Below the pieces are notes generated by a model. The model searched no databases. It worked only from the letters and a program-made list of their open reading frames with translations, and was not told the origin of the DNA. Shown one piece after another: positions 19,378 to 29,252 of a stretch of 64,000 bases of DNA. Source of the stretch: Bacteroidales bacterium (GTDB taxonomy: Bacteria > Bacteroidota > Bacteroidia > Bacteroidales > Lentimicrobiaceae); the NCBI GenBank assembly GCA_022837485.1, contig JALHHH010000006.1:4322-68321 (forward strand), given 5' to 3'. The translations under genes and the position numbers were made by a program. Every line of letters starts with the position of its first letter. Positions within the stretch are counted from its first letter, which is position 1.

Positions 19378-19414
19378 AACCCCTGATTATCAACACGATT
19401 TAATCAGGGGTTTT
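19376..19414. terminator. Bidirectional terminator between convergent genes
   Basis: A perfect 14-bp stem joins 19376-19389 to 19401-19414 (TAATCAGGGGTTTT) over an 11-nt loop. The A/T ends make it work on both strands: it overlaps the stop of the gene at 18598 and faces the PUL operon. Confidence 0.9.
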
Positions 19415-19573
19415 ATCATATTAGTGTTTTTCGCAGGCTAAACGGTGCCGTTCGCTTCTATTTTGCCTGAATACGTCTGCCGGTCGTGCGACTGTAAGTT
19501 CCTGACAAAGTACCGGCTTCGCAATCCGGTTATCCGGCTATAATCTTTCTTAAAGCATTGCCTGGCAATGGAC

Positions 19574-21019
19574 TCAGTACCCGGGATTTTGCGTCAGATT
19601 TCCTTCCGAAAGGTCGATGAGCTCCTGGGGTACCGGAAATATTTCGTGTTTACCGGCAACAAACCCATTAGCTGCAAGCACGCCCGCCGCTTTGCCGGTA
19701 CGTACAAGGTCGAAGAAACGGTCGCCTTCCATTGCAAGTTCCAGCCGGCGTTCGTTTAACACATCTTCCAGTGTCGGGGAGTTGATATCGGAAAGGTTTA
19801 CCCTTCGCCTGACTTCATTCAGAGGGCCGGCTGCTTCCGAAGCATTCCCCTGACGGATTCGGGCTTCCGCCTGAATGAGCAGGATCTCCGAATATCTCAG
19901 AACCCTGATGTTTTGCCCCGAACCGAAAGGTCCTTCAATCTGAAGGCTCGGAGGGTAATAGGCTTTCGCGTTGTACCGGGGCGTACCCGTTAAACCATCC
20001 AGCGAATTAACCCCGGCAATAACGTCGCCTTCGGGCGTTACATCCCCTTTAAACAGTATAGTGGCTGCTTTCCTTACGGGGTCATTAGCCGCATCGAATG
20101 CCGCAGCAAGGTCATCGGTCGGAATGTTGAATCCCCAGCCCCATTGTCCTCGTACCGATTGTACTTCCGAATGCTGAGAAAAAGAAACATCCCAGTTGCC
20201 ATCGATCTGCTGAGCCTGAATTTCAAAGACCGACTCCTTCCCGTTTTCCTTAGCAACCCTGAAAACCTCCCAAAAACTGTCTTCAAGTCCGTAATTCCCG
20301 GAGGTTATAACCTCTGTTGCCATTCGTTCAGCATCGCCATAGCGTTCCATGTACAAATATACCTTTGCCAGCAAGCCCTTTGCGGAGCCCGCAGTTGCCC
20401 TGCCTTTATTACTTGCATCGTATGTAGCAGGCAGTACGGCCATTGCATCCAGCAAATCGGCTTCGATGTATTCATAAACTTTGGCTTTGGGCGTACGCGA
20501 ATTGATTTCAGGACCTGCCGGTACAGCCATGGGCGTTGGAACATCGCCAAAAGCACGTACCAGATCGAAATACAGCAAGGCCCTCAGAAATTTTGCCTCT
20601 CCGATAAGCCGGGATTTTAAATTTTCGTTCATGGCTATTCCGGGGATGTTTGTTATGGCCTGGTTGGCTTTGTTAATACCCCGGTAACGTCCGGCCCAGT
20701 AGTCTTTTAAAACAAACTGGTTGGGTGTAAAGGTGAATTTATCGTAATCGTTGATGAAGGAAGCATCCCCGACAGCGCTGCCTTTTACGGCATTGTCGGA
20801 AGTAATCTCCTGCATGATTATGAATGCAAACGAAACCATTTCCCAGGTCCGCATATGGGCATAAATGGAGTTAACCGACTGCTCGGCATGTTCCTGAGTT
20901 TCGAAGAACCCTTCCGCCGGAATTTTGTTCTCTGGTTCAAAATCAAGATAATCCTGGCACGAACTAAAGGATATTAATACGATAGCCAAAATGGCATATA
21001 CTATTTTTTTTGTTTTCAT
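19574..21019 (-). CDS. susD: SusD/RagB-family glycan-binding lipoprotein
   Basis: This 481-aa outer-membrane lipoprotein has its lipobox Cys at residue 21 (LISFSSC). It has the helical TPR-like SusD core (YRGINKANQAITNIPG, GEAKFLRALLYFDLVRAFGDVP) and the C-terminal SusD block (LRYSEILLIQAEAR to ERRLELAMEGDRFFDLVRTG). SusD sits as a lid on the SusC barrel and captures oligosaccharides at the cell surface. It starts 18 bp after susC and is the last gene of the MFS-GH144-susC-susD operon. The glycan is inferred from the GH144 partner. Confidence 0.96.
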   Translation of the reverse strand: MKTKKIVYAILAIVLISFSSCQDYLDFEPENKIPAEGFFETQEHAEQSVNSIYAHMRTWEMVSFAFIIMQEITSDNAVKGSAVGDASFINDYDKFTFTPNQFVLKDYWAGRYRGINKANQAITNIPGIAMNENLKSRLIGEAKFLRALLYFDLVRAFGDVPTPMAVPAGPEINSRTPKAKVYEYIEADLLDAMAVLPATYDASNKGRATAGSAKGLLAKVYLYMERYGDAERMATEVITSGNYGLEDSFWEVFRVAKENGKESVFEIQAQQIDGNWDVSFSQHSEVQSVRGQWGWGFNIPTDDLAAAFDAANDPVRKAATILFKGDVTPEGDVIAGVNSLDGLTGTPRYNAKAYYPPSLQIEGPFGSGQNIRVLRYSEILLIQAEARIRQGNASEAAGPLNEVRRRVNLSDINSPTLEDVLNERRLELAMEGDRFFDLVRTGKAAGVLAANGFVAGKHEIFPVPQELIDLSEGNLTQNPGY

Positions 21020-21037
21020 GATTTCCTGATTTTTGGG

Positions 21038-24000
21038 TTAAAAGTTAACGTTTACTCCAAAATTGTAGGTTGCAGACATGGGATAAACATTCAGGTCTAT
21101 ACCCTGTGATGTGGGAGACGAACTTGAAATTTCGGGGCTGAATCCGTTGTATTTGAAAAATGTAAACGGGTTGGAGGTATTGATATAGAATCGAACGCCT
21201 CTGATGCCTAATGTGTTTAAGGCCTTTTCGGGAAGCGAGTAGCCCAGCTGAATGTTTCTGATTCTGAAGAATGCACCCGGCTCGATGTACCAGTTGTTCG
21301 GGATCATATTGTCGCCGGTGAGGTCGGCAGAAGGATAATTATTGGATGTACCTTCGCCGTGCCAGTGGTTTTCATAAAAATCCAGGTCGTAATTTTCGTT
21401 ACCGAGACGCTGCGCCCTTTTGGCATTGTAGATCTTGTTACCACCCTGAGCATAAAGGTCGAAACTCAAATCAAAGCCTTTGTATTCAAAGGTTGCATTA
21501 AAGCCGATCAGATAAGTGGGGAGAGCACTTCCCATGAAAACCCTGTCTTTTGCATCTATGAGGCCGTTATTGTCCACGTCTTCGTAAATGAAATCCCCTG
21601 GTTTTGCATTCGGCTGAATCATAACGGTTTCGTTGGTTTCCGGATCGGTCCAGGTGTAGGTATCAATTTGCTCCTGGTTCTGGAAGATCCCGAGCACATT
21701 CCTTCCATAATAGGATCCGATAGGTTCGCCAACGATGGTATACGTTGAGAAGAATCCACCAACGGGCAGGTTGCCTCCGAAGAGTCCAAGTGTACCTTCC
21801 AGCAGTTCCTTGACTTCATTTTTATTATATGTAAAGTTAGTGCTGAATGCATAGTTAAGGTCTCCGGCTTTATCCGTCCATCCCAGAGTCAGCTCGACGC
21901 CTGAGTTAAGGAAGTTTCCGTTGTTCTGAAGATAACTGCCGGATGTACCGGCCGTGGCCGACAAAGTGGTTGGGAATATACCGTCAATCGTAAGCCGGTG
22001 GTAGTAATCAAGCTCAAACGATAACTTGTTGTCTGCAGCAAGTCCTTCAAAGGCCACGTCCACTTCTCTTACCTTTTCCCATTTAAGCAGGGGTGGTACT
22101 GCTGTAGTAATATTTGCGCCTTCTGCTATAACAACGTTTCCTCCCTCTCCAAAGGCAGTGGATAACTGACCGCCTTTTGCAATGGTCAGGGTGTAAATGT
22201 TTGACGGGATTCGGTTATTCCCGGTGAGGCCCCAGCTGGCTCTGAATTTCAGAAAATCAAAGATGTTTTGCATCTGCATAAAGTCTTCGTTCGAAATTAC
22301 CCAGCCCAGTCCGGCCGAGGGGAATATGTCCCAGCGCTGATCTTTGGGGAATACAGAACTTCCGTCGTAACGCAGCGTTCCCGTAAACAGATACTTATCC
22401 ATGTAATTATAGGTCGCTCTGCCAAAATAAGAAAGTGAGGTGATTTTATCTCCACCATCGGATGCATTGGACGTTGTCTGGTCTCCCAGACCAATGTATA
22501 GCGAATGGTCTCCGTAGTCATTTACGTAATTCCGGCTTCCGAACATGCTGAGGCTTTTGAATTCCTGGGCTGAAACGCCTGCCATGGCCGTGATTTTATG
22601 TTTTCCGAAGGTATTGTCGTACGTCAGTGTATTATCCCAGAATCCATCGGTTGTATGTGCCATCGACCGGCTGAGTGTTCTGCTGGTGGTGTCGAACTGG
22701 GTTTCTGAAACAAAGAAATATGGTATATAACTCCGGTTTTGGTTGCTGCCGTAATCTATACCATACGATGATTTCAGCCTGAAATTTTTAGCAATCTTCA
22801 GTTCAGCAAATGCATTGCCAAGGAAACGGATTCCGTTTGAACGGCTGTTGTGATAGTAAAGCTGAGCTGCAGGATTTGCAAAATTGCCCAATACGCCATC
22901 GCCCATGGGATTGAAAGTGGTATCGTTAATCTTAGCGGTAAATACAGGAGGCGCGATGTATGAATTGTAGAAAACACCCGGTACGTCCTTGAATTTATAG
23001 GTAGAGAGGTTAGCCGAATATCCGACTTTCAAATTTTTAAGCACTTCCGATTCAAGCGATGAACGTATATTGATTCGGTCGTAATCGTGCCCTTTTACAA
23101 GACCTTCCTGCATAAACCAGGATGCTCCGAAGGTATACATACTTCTTGCCGAACCGCCCATCACACTTACATCATGACTTTGGGTCATAGCTTTTTCGCG
23201 CAGTACCTCATCGTACCAGTCGATCTGATCCGGAAAATCTTCCGGGTTAAAGGGAACAAAGGTACTGCCGGAGGCTTCCGCCAGATACTGGTTCTTTTCG
23301 TTTATTAGGTCGATATACTGCCTGCCTTTGGTGAGTTCGAATTTGTTAACCACTTTCTGAAAACCGGTATAGCCGGAATAGGAGATTCTGGCTTCACGGC
23401 TCTGACTTCGTTTTGTAGTTACGATAATCACTCCGTTGGCTGCCCTTACCCCGTAAATTGCCGAGGAAGAGGCATCTTTCAGAAAGGTTATATTCTCGAT
23501 GTCGTTGGTTCCCAGGTAGCTGATATCGTTGGTCAGGATTCCGTCAACAACATAAAGCGGGGCAGAGCTTGCAGATACAGTTCCAAGTCCCCGGATTCGG
23601 ATGTCCGGAGCACTTCCGGGAGATCCGCTGTTGGTGACCTGAACACCAGCCACCTTGCCCTGCAGCGCCTGTGCCGGATTTGCAACGGCCTGGTAAGCCA
23701 GATCCTTGGCTTTTACCGTTGTAATGGAGCCGGTCAGGTCCAGGCGTTTGGCTGAGCCATAGCCGACAACCACCACTTCATCGAGCATACTGGCAGAAGG
23801 ATTCAGTGCTACATTAAGGGTTGTCCGGCCCTGCAGCCCGAGCTCACGGGATTCCATGCCCACGAAACTAAATACCAGGGTAGCTGTAGCAGGAACATCC
23901 AGGCTGTACTTCCCGTCAAGGTCGGTGGCAGTGCCGCTGGTGGTGCCTTTTACAACTACAGTAACCCCGGGCAGGGTTTCGCCGGTAGCAGAGTTCGTAA

Positions 24001-24091
24001 CCTGCCCCGTTACCCTGACCTGCTGCGCCTGAGCCACAGGAATAATCCCGATGGCAAGCAGAAGGATGAAAAGTAATTTTACCTTTTTCAT
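21038..24091 (-). CDS. susC: SusC/RagA TonB-linked outer-membrane transporter
   Basis: This 1017-aa protein has a signal peptide cut before Gln23, a carboxypeptidase-regulatory-like beta-sandwich (about 27-100), a TonB-box-like stretch (LDEVVVVGYG), the plug (GVQVTNSGSPGSAPDIRIRG) and a 22-strand barrel ending in Phe (GVNVNF). There is no N-terminal STN domain, so it does not signal directly to an anti-sigma factor. It imports oligosaccharides bound by SusD, using TonB energy. It follows the GH144 gene by 97 bp and precedes susD by 18 bp. Confidence 0.96.
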   Translation of the reverse strand: MKKVKLLFILLLAIGIIPVAQAQQVRVTGQVTNSATGETLPGVTVVVKGTTSGTATDLDGKYSLDVPATATLVFSFVGMESRELGLQGRTTLNVALNPSASMLDEVVVVGYGSAKRLDLTGSITTVKAKDLAYQAVANPAQALQGKVAGVQVTNSGSPGSAPDIRIRGLGTVSASSAPLYVVDGILTNDISYLGTNDIENITFLKDASSSAIYGVRAANGVIIVTTKRSQSREARISYSGYTGFQKVVNKFELTKGRQYIDLINEKNQYLAEASGSTFVPFNPEDFPDQIDWYDEVLREKAMTQSHDVSVMGGSARSMYTFGASWFMQEGLVKGHDYDRINIRSSLESEVLKNLKVGYSANLSTYKFKDVPGVFYNSYIAPPVFTAKINDTTFNPMGDGVLGNFANPAAQLYYHNSRSNGIRFLGNAFAELKIAKNFRLKSSYGIDYGSNQNRSYIPYFFVSETQFDTTSRTLSRSMAHTTDGFWDNTLTYDNTFGKHKITAMAGVSAQEFKSLSMFGSRNYVNDYGDHSLYIGLGDQTTSNASDGGDKITSLSYFGRATYNYMDKYLFTGTLRYDGSSVFPKDQRWDIFPSAGLGWVISNEDFMQMQNIFDFLKFRASWGLTGNNRIPSNIYTLTIAKGGQLSTAFGEGGNVVIAEGANITTAVPPLLKWEKVREVDVAFEGLAADNKLSFELDYYHRLTIDGIFPTTLSATAGTSGSYLQNNGNFLNSGVELTLGWTDKAGDLNYAFSTNFTYNKNEVKELLEGTLGLFGGNLPVGGFFSTYTIVGEPIGSYYGRNVLGIFQNQEQIDTYTWTDPETNETVMIQPNAKPGDFIYEDVDNNGLIDAKDRVFMGSALPTYLIGFNATFEYKGFDLSFDLYAQGGNKIYNAKRAQRLGNENYDLDFYENHWHGEGTSNNYPSADLTGDNMIPNNWYIEPGAFFRIRNIQLGYSLPEKALNTLGIRGVRFYINTSNPFTFFKYNGFSPEISSSSPTSQGIDLNVYPMSATYNFGVNVNF

Positions 24092-24188
24092 ATTATTCAG
24101 CGTTGGTTGATTGATTGGGTTATTTATTGTGTAATTCGGTCAATTTAAATTTTCTTAAGCAGTTGTTGATAACGGACCGCCGGCAGCT

Positions 24189-26600
24189 TTATCGTTTCAG
24201 AAGCTTTCCTGTATAAGCAATACCACTTCCCGACAGAGTCAATATGTATGATCCGGCAGGCAGGGTTGCGGTACTTAGCTCCAGCATCAGCTTTCCGGCA
24301 ACAGCACCGGCAGTTACCGGAGAACTTTGTATTATGCGTCCCATCGGATCGCAGATGCGGATATTTCCTTTAAAAGTTCCCCGGAATTCCGCCGTTATCG
24401 TGGTTGTTTCACCGGCCGGATTGGGGTGTATGGTAAGTTGACTCAAATGGATTCCCTGCGTGCTGAAGCCGTTAGGATCGGGCGCAAATCCGGCTGCGGC
24501 AAGCATGGGCTCAATTTCGGGATTTGCCATGAAGTTATCCCAAAGCAAGCCACTGCGGTAGTTTTCTATCATCCCGATTATGGGGCCCTGGTCAATAGCC
24601 AGATAGGAAGTCGCCCACCAGTTTCTTGACTGGTTGAAAGCATCGTAAAAGCCCATGTATCCCCATGTTCTGGCTCCAAGCTCCCGGTAAAAATACTTCA
24701 TTGCACTCAGCGATTGTGCCGGTGTATAAGGCATGGAAGAGATTGCAGCAGTTGGCGATATGGTTCCGTTATCCCTGCCTGTCACGGGTTCATGTGCCAG
24801 GTAACCGTCGGGGTCGTCGCTGGCAGTCAGACCCCAGCAGTCGGGTCCGTAGCCCGCATGCCCCAGAGGATTCTGGATACAGTATGCCCTGTTGATAAGG
24901 GTATGATTGCGGTTCAGGTTAAAGTAGTTTGTATACGGATCCCTCAAATTAGACGGATTGAAGCCTAAAAAGGAATAGTGTGCGAAGAAAAGCGGACCGC
25001 CTTTGTCCCAGCCAACATCCAGCGTATATCCGAAAAATGATTTTCCGTTTATATAAAATGGCATACCAGCCCAGCCTCCGCTCCAGTAGGATGGGGGAAC
25101 CGGATGCGTTGGCGAGGCCATGGCCAGAAGGTAAACAACGGCTGCCTCGTTCCATCCCCGGATTTGCATGTTCATCTGCCATCCGTAGTTTGGCGACCAG
25201 TGCCAGTAGAGTACTCCGGAGTTGTTCCGGCTGTACCAGTCCCATTCCACACTCTCCCATAAGTTAGTAATTCTATTGGCTATCTGAATTTCATCATCAT
25301 GGGACTGGTTAAAATACTGGCGTGCGGTGAGTAATCCCTGCACCAGAAATGCAGTTTCCACCAGGTCTCCTCCGTTGTCGGATTCGCTGAATGGAATCAC
25401 TTTACCGGTATTCCCGTTGAGCCAGTGTGGCCATGCCCCGTGAAAGCGGTCGGCCTGTTCCAGAAAAGTGATGATCTTTAGCATGCGCTCTCTTCCCTGC
25501 TCCCGGGCGATAAATCCTCGTTCTATTCCCGTCAGGATTGCCATGATTCCGAATCCTGAACCTCCGGTGGTGACAACATTATCGGATGTGTTGCGTTCAC
25601 GAGCCATACCGGATGCCGGATGAGCGAAATCCCAGAAATACCGGAAGGTGTATTCCTGGACCATATCGAGGAGTTCGTCGTCGCTGAACACACTCGTATT
25701 GGCGGTTGCAGTTCCCGATGGTGCCGATGGTTCATAAGAGGCATTCAGCGCCCGGATACGGTAAAGAGCAGTAACCGCGGTACCGGCGGGACGCAGCCAG
25801 TCTATGTGATGTGTAACTGTTTTTCCGGTAACAAATACAGTTGTCCAGTCTGCCCCTGCGTTCACCGATCGCTGTACTTCATAGCCTGTGATGTAGGTTT
25901 CCGGATTTGGATTCCAGGCAAGTTCGGCATGACTGTCGAATCCCCTGGCAGTGAGGCCGGTTGGCGGTGAGGCGGGAGGCGATGTGCCGGTACCCGTTAT
26001 TACACGCATATCATCAATCATCAGGGTATGCTCTACTCCGTCGGTAATACCCTGAGCGAAACCAATGGTTTTTATCCGGGAAAAGTCGACGGGATCGCCG
26101 TAATCCAGGAAAAGATGCATGGGAATAGAAATGCGCTTCCATACCCCGGGAGAAAGGGCGGGGCACCAGGTTGCAAAGCTGTGCTTAAATGTCTTCACAT
26201 TGTTGATGTCTTCCATGAATATCCGCGGAAGCGCATTACTGCCAAGTCCTTCAGATGAACGAAGCCAAAAGATGAGAGAATCGGTTTGCGTCAGATTCTG
26301 ATCTGTCCAGTTCAGGCCTGCAGCTATGGCTACCCAATCTCCACCAGTTACTGATCTCCACTTCAGCCTGAGACTGTTTATTCCCTGAATCGGCATAATA
26401 AGGCTTTCAACCGGAAAGCGCCGCAGCTCGTTACCTACTCTCTCCAGCTCGCTGGGAGTGGTAAGTTCCATCCAGCTGTATTCGTACTGATCGGTTGCCG
26501 GACTGTCCTGAAAAAACAGGAAGGTTTGTCCGTTCACCGCGCAGGCAGCCAGTACGACAATAAGCAGCAGAGTTGCTTTCCGGTTGAAGAACCTCTTCAT
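24189..26600 (-). CDS. Multidomain GH144-like beta-1,2-glucanase with T9SS domain
   Basis: This 803-aa exported protein has four parts: an N-terminal jelly-roll, CBM-like module (about 26-203), a fibronectin type III domain (about 211-300), a glycoamylase-like (alpha/alpha)6 catalytic domain (about 305-715, with FRYFWDFAHPASGMARER and GGSGFGIMAI), and a T9SS sorting domain (LTIHPNPAGETTTI to GKLLKR). This catalytic family includes GH144 endo-beta-1,2-glucanases of Bacteroidota. Signal peptidase I cleavage before Gln25 fits T9SS export; an LAAC sequence at 17-20 also resembles a lipobox. It starts 10 bp after the MFS gene, so the two are co-transcribed. The exact glycan is inferred. Confidence 0.85.
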   Translation of the reverse strand: MKRFFNRKATLLLIVVLAACAVNGQTFLFFQDSPATDQYEYSWMELTTPSELERVGNELRRFPVESLIMPIQGINSLRLKWRSVTGGDWVAIAAGLNWTDQNLTQTDSLIFWLRSSEGLGSNALPRIFMEDINNVKTFKHSFATWCPALSPGVWKRISIPMHLFLDYGDPVDFSRIKTIGFAQGITDGVEHTLMIDDMRVITGTGTSPPASPPTGLTARGFDSHAELAWNPNPETYITGYEVQRSVNAGADWTTVFVTGKTVTHHIDWLRPAGTAVTALYRIRALNASYEPSAPSGTATANTSVFSDDELLDMVQEYTFRYFWDFAHPASGMARERNTSDNVVTTGGSGFGIMAILTGIERGFIAREQGRERMLKIITFLEQADRFHGAWPHWLNGNTGKVIPFSESDNGGDLVETAFLVQGLLTARQYFNQSHDDEIQIANRITNLWESVEWDWYSRNNSGVLYWHWSPNYGWQMNMQIRGWNEAAVVYLLAMASPTHPVPPSYWSGGWAGMPFYINGKSFFGYTLDVGWDKGGPLFFAHYSFLGFNPSNLRDPYTNYFNLNRNHTLINRAYCIQNPLGHAGYGPDCWGLTASDDPDGYLAHEPVTGRDNGTISPTAAISSMPYTPAQSLSAMKYFYRELGARTWGYMGFYDAFNQSRNWWATSYLAIDQGPIIGMIENYRSGLLWDNFMANPEIEPMLAAAGFAPDPNGFSTQGIHLSQLTIHPNPAGETTTITAEFRGTFKGNIRICDPMGRIIQSSPVTAGAVAGKLMLELSTATLPAGSYILTLSGSGIAYTGKLLKR

Positions 26601-26610
26601 ATCGTGTGTT

Positions 26611-27963
26611 TTAGGCCAGTTTTCGGATATGGGCTCCTTTCAATGCATAGAACAGGATATAAATGTAACAGATGGCCGGAACCAGGAAAGCCCAGGTGTA
26701 GCCGGCATTATCGGCTATGCTTCCCATGATGGGAGGAATAATGGCGCCGCCAAAGATCATCGTGTTAATAACTCCGGATGCGGTGCTCAGCTCACCCGAA
26801 TCGAGATCCTTGACAGCCAGGGCAAAAATGTTCGGGAACATAATCGAGTTGAACAGTCCAATGGATATAACAGTCCAGAGAGCGATATGACCGGTGCTGA
26901 ACGTTGTAATCAGGTCAAGACCCGCTGCAACCAGTGCGAAGATGGCAAGAGTACGTGCCGCATTGCCGGTTCCGATCTGCATTATCAGGAAGTTCAGGGT
27001 TGCAACAATCAGGAAAATGACGCCTATGTTCCAGTTCCAGGAAGTTACAAAAGCTCCGGATACCAGTGCCAGCAGCAGGACAGGCAGGGCGTAGGTAATT
27101 TTCTTAGTCAGAGTGATGCCCGAGAACATAAAGGAACCAAAGAATCGTCCGACCATGGCTCCTCCCCAGTAAATGGCTGCATAAGTTGAGGCCTCCTCGC
27201 CGGTCATACCGAGACTTTTCTTTAAATAGTTCACGATCAGACCTGCGTTTCCTACTTCAGCGCCCACGTACATGAATATTGCCAGTGCTCCCAGTAAAAC
27301 GTGAGGATATTGAAGAATGCTTTTCTTTTCTTTCTTTTCGGACGAGATAACCGGAAGTTTTATTGACATCAAAATAAGTGCTACCAGGATAACACCTATA
27401 CCCATAAAAATAAACGGCATGGGAACTCTGTCGGCAGCTTGTCTGGCATAATCGGCGCTTTCGGGAGCAAGACCCCTGAAGATGGCAACAGAAATCAGCC
27501 AGGGAGCAATCATGGTGGCGATTGAATTCAGTGCTTGTGTCAGGTTAAGCCTGCTGGACGCTGATTTTTCCGGTCCGATGGCAGTAACGTAGGGATTGGC
27601 AGCTACCTGAAGAAATACAACGCCCGTAGCCAGCACAAACGTTCCCAGGAGGTAGATTGGGAACGAAGGGATCTTGGAAGCCGGGATGTAGATGAAACTG
27701 CCCAGCGCCATCAGAATCAGTCCCGCGATTACTGTGGATTTATACCCGATACGGTCGATAAGTTTCCCCGTAGGTATTGACATAATTGGATAAGCAATAA
27801 AGAATGCAGAGGCAAGTAATTGGGCTCCAAATTCGGAAAGACCGAAAATTTCTTTTATTGGTGCAGATAGGGTAACAATGAATGTAGTGGCAAATCCAAA
27901 AATGAAAAAAATGGAGCCAAATGCCGACATTCCTACTTTGTAACTGCTGTCCTGTTTGCTCAT
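26611..27963 (-). CDS. FucP/GluP-type sugar:proton symporter (MFS)
   Basis: This 450-aa inner-membrane protein has 12 predicted TM helices. It has the FucP-family features FGFATTFI near the N-terminus, IPTGKLIDRIGYK in the loop after helix 2, and VVFLQVAANPYVTAIGP with LNLTQALNSIAT. Relatives import fucose, glucose or galactose, or act on disaccharides. As the first gene of the operon it is probably the inner-membrane uptake step for the sugar released from the glycan processed by the GH144 enzyme and SusCD. GH144 starts 10 bp after its stop. Confidence 0.93.
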   Translation of the reverse strand: MSKQDSSYKVGMSAFGSIFFIFGFATTFIVTLSAPIKEIFGLSEFGAQLLASAFFIAYPIMSIPTGKLIDRIGYKSTVIAGLILMALGSFIYIPASKIPSFPIYLLGTFVLATGVVFLQVAANPYVTAIGPEKSASSRLNLTQALNSIATMIAPWLISVAIFRGLAPESADYARQAADRVPMPFIFMGIGVILVALILMSIKLPVISSEKKEKKSILQYPHVLLGALAIFMYVGAEVGNAGLIVNYLKKSLGMTGEEASTYAAIYWGGAMVGRFFGSFMFSGITLTKKITYALPVLLLALVSGAFVTSWNWNIGVIFLIVATLNFLIMQIGTGNAARTLAIFALVAAGLDLITTFSTGHIALWTVISIGLFNSIMFPNIFALAVKDLDSGELSTASGVINTMIFGGAIIPPIMGSIADNAGYTWAFLVPAICYIYILFYALKGAHIRKLA

Positions 27964-28327
27964 TTGTTTGGGTTTTAGGTGTGGGATTATTGTGATTTCT
28001 TTTCTGATTGATTCTGGTATCTGTCAGCCGCAAGCCTGGTGTAATAAAATTACATCAAAATTTTAATGATTCAACCCGGGCTTTTCCTTAAAACCATGTT
28101 TCCTCTTCATTTACCAGCCATGCCCTCTGTGTTTTCAATTCTCTGCTTACAGAAAATCCTTTTAATCAAGGGACTATTGCTTTGTGTAGTATATACACTA
28201 ACTGATTGTAAAAATAGCGAAGTCAAATTGATTTACAAATTATTTCCGCATTATTCGGAAAAGCGGCAAGGTGTGCGGCTGCTCTGCCCCGGGATTAAGT
28301 GAATCTGCGGGTACAGCATAGGAAGCA
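27964..28327. other. PUL upstream region; includes palindrome at 28184-28198
   Basis: No gene is seen in this 364-bp stretch. It must hold the promoter of the PUL operon, but no minus-strand TAnnTTTG was found. GTGTA and TACAC flank GTATA at 28184-28198, a candidate operator about 220 bp before the MFS start. Confidence 0.4.
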
Positions 28328-28363
28328 TAAAAAAAACCGGATGCTGGGAATCAGCATCCGGTT
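28328..28363 (-). terminator. Strong terminator of the cytochrome/rhodanese operon
   Basis: AACCGGATGCTG (28335-28346) pairs perfectly with CAGCATCCGGTT (28352-28363) over a 5-nt loop. On the minus strand a run of T follows. It lies 20 bp past the last gene of the operon. Confidence 0.93.
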
Positions 28364-28383
28364 CGATCGGAAATGCCTGCGAC

Positions 28384-29235
28384 TTATTTGTCGAGTTTAT
28401 TTGCAGATGTTGCTGCCCATTCATTCACACCGCCTTCGTAAAGTTTTACGTTGGGGTATCCGAGAATGGATTTCAGTACGAAATATCCTTTCGCAGCCCT
28501 TACACCGGTGGGGCAGGTAAGAATAATGGTTTTGTCCTTTGTTGCTCCGGCTGCCGCGAAGATCTTCTCCAGCTCGGCCTTCGGTTTGTAAAGGCTGTTT
28601 GCAGCGTTCAGGGTAGTGTGATCAACGTTTACCGATCCGGGGATACGGCCTTTATTGTTGGCAGGATCTTTACCGCTGAACTCATTATTTTCGCGAAGGT
28701 CGATCAGAATCACTTTGGCATTGCCGGAAGCAGCCTGAACATCTTTCATCGACGCAAATACTGCGTTGTTGGCTTTGGGGGTAAACGTTGCTGCTTTTAC
28801 CGTTGAAGGATTTTTGGTAACCGGTTTACGTCCGGCTTTCCATGCAACCAGGCCACCATCCAGGATTTTTACATCGGGGGCTCCCAGGTATTTCAGAACC
28901 CAGTACAATCTGGCTGAATATTTTCCTGAGCCTTCGTCGTAAACAACGATGGTTTTCTTTTCACTTACACCTTTTGAACCAAAGATTTTAGCAAGGTCCT
29001 GATCCGCAAGAAGTAAACCTTCAATTCCGCCCGATTTCTCAAGGCTTTTGTATGAAACGTTTACTGCGTCGTTGATGTGAACTTTTGCATATTCTGTTTC
29101 TTTTTCAGCAGAAACCACAACGTAGTTTGCATCCTTGAGTTTTGAGCTCAGCTCGGCCACCGTAATCAGATCCTGAGCCACTCCTGTGAGGCCCAGTGTA
29201 ATAAGTGCGATGGTTGTTAAAATAATTTTCTTCAT
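28384..29235 (-). CDS. Exported two-domain rhodanese (SseA/thiosulfate sulfurtransferase-like)
   Basis: This 283-aa protein has a signal peptide cut before Gln21 (TGVA/Q) and two rhodanese domains (about 24-140 and 150-280). As usual for tandem rhodaneses, only the second has the active-site Cys (ILTCPTGVRAAKG); the first reads VVYDEGSGKYSARL with Asp in that place. Such enzymes move sulfane sulfur from thiosulfate or polysulfide to a thiol acceptor. It is periplasmic, the last gene of the six-gene operon, 17 bp after the porin gene, and followed by the strong terminator. Confidence 0.92.
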   Translation of the reverse strand: MKKIILTTIALITLGLTGVAQDLITVAELSSKLKDANYVVVSAEKETEYAKVHINDAVNVSYKSLEKSGGIEGLLLADQDLAKIFGSKGVSEKKTIVVYDEGSGKYSARLYWVLKYLGAPDVKILDGGLVAWKAGRKPVTKNPSTVKAATFTPKANNAVFASMKDVQAASGNAKVILIDLRENNEFSGKDPANNKGRIPGSVNVDHTTLNAANSLYKPKAELEKIFAAAGATKDKTIILTCPTGVRAAKGYFVLKSILGYPNVKLYEGGVNEWAATSANKLDK

Positions 29236-29252
29236 TTTAAGCAGAATTTAAA

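Noticed and set aside
21038..24091. Long antisense frames within SusC and other genes
   Set aside because: They are shadows of real genes with no family features, signals or promoters.
24189..26600. GH144-like protein as a lipoprotein (LAAC at residues 17-20)
   Set aside because: It has a T9SS sorting domain, and T9SS cargo is cut by signal peptidase I; VNG/Q25 fits the Q-rule seen in the other exported proteins.
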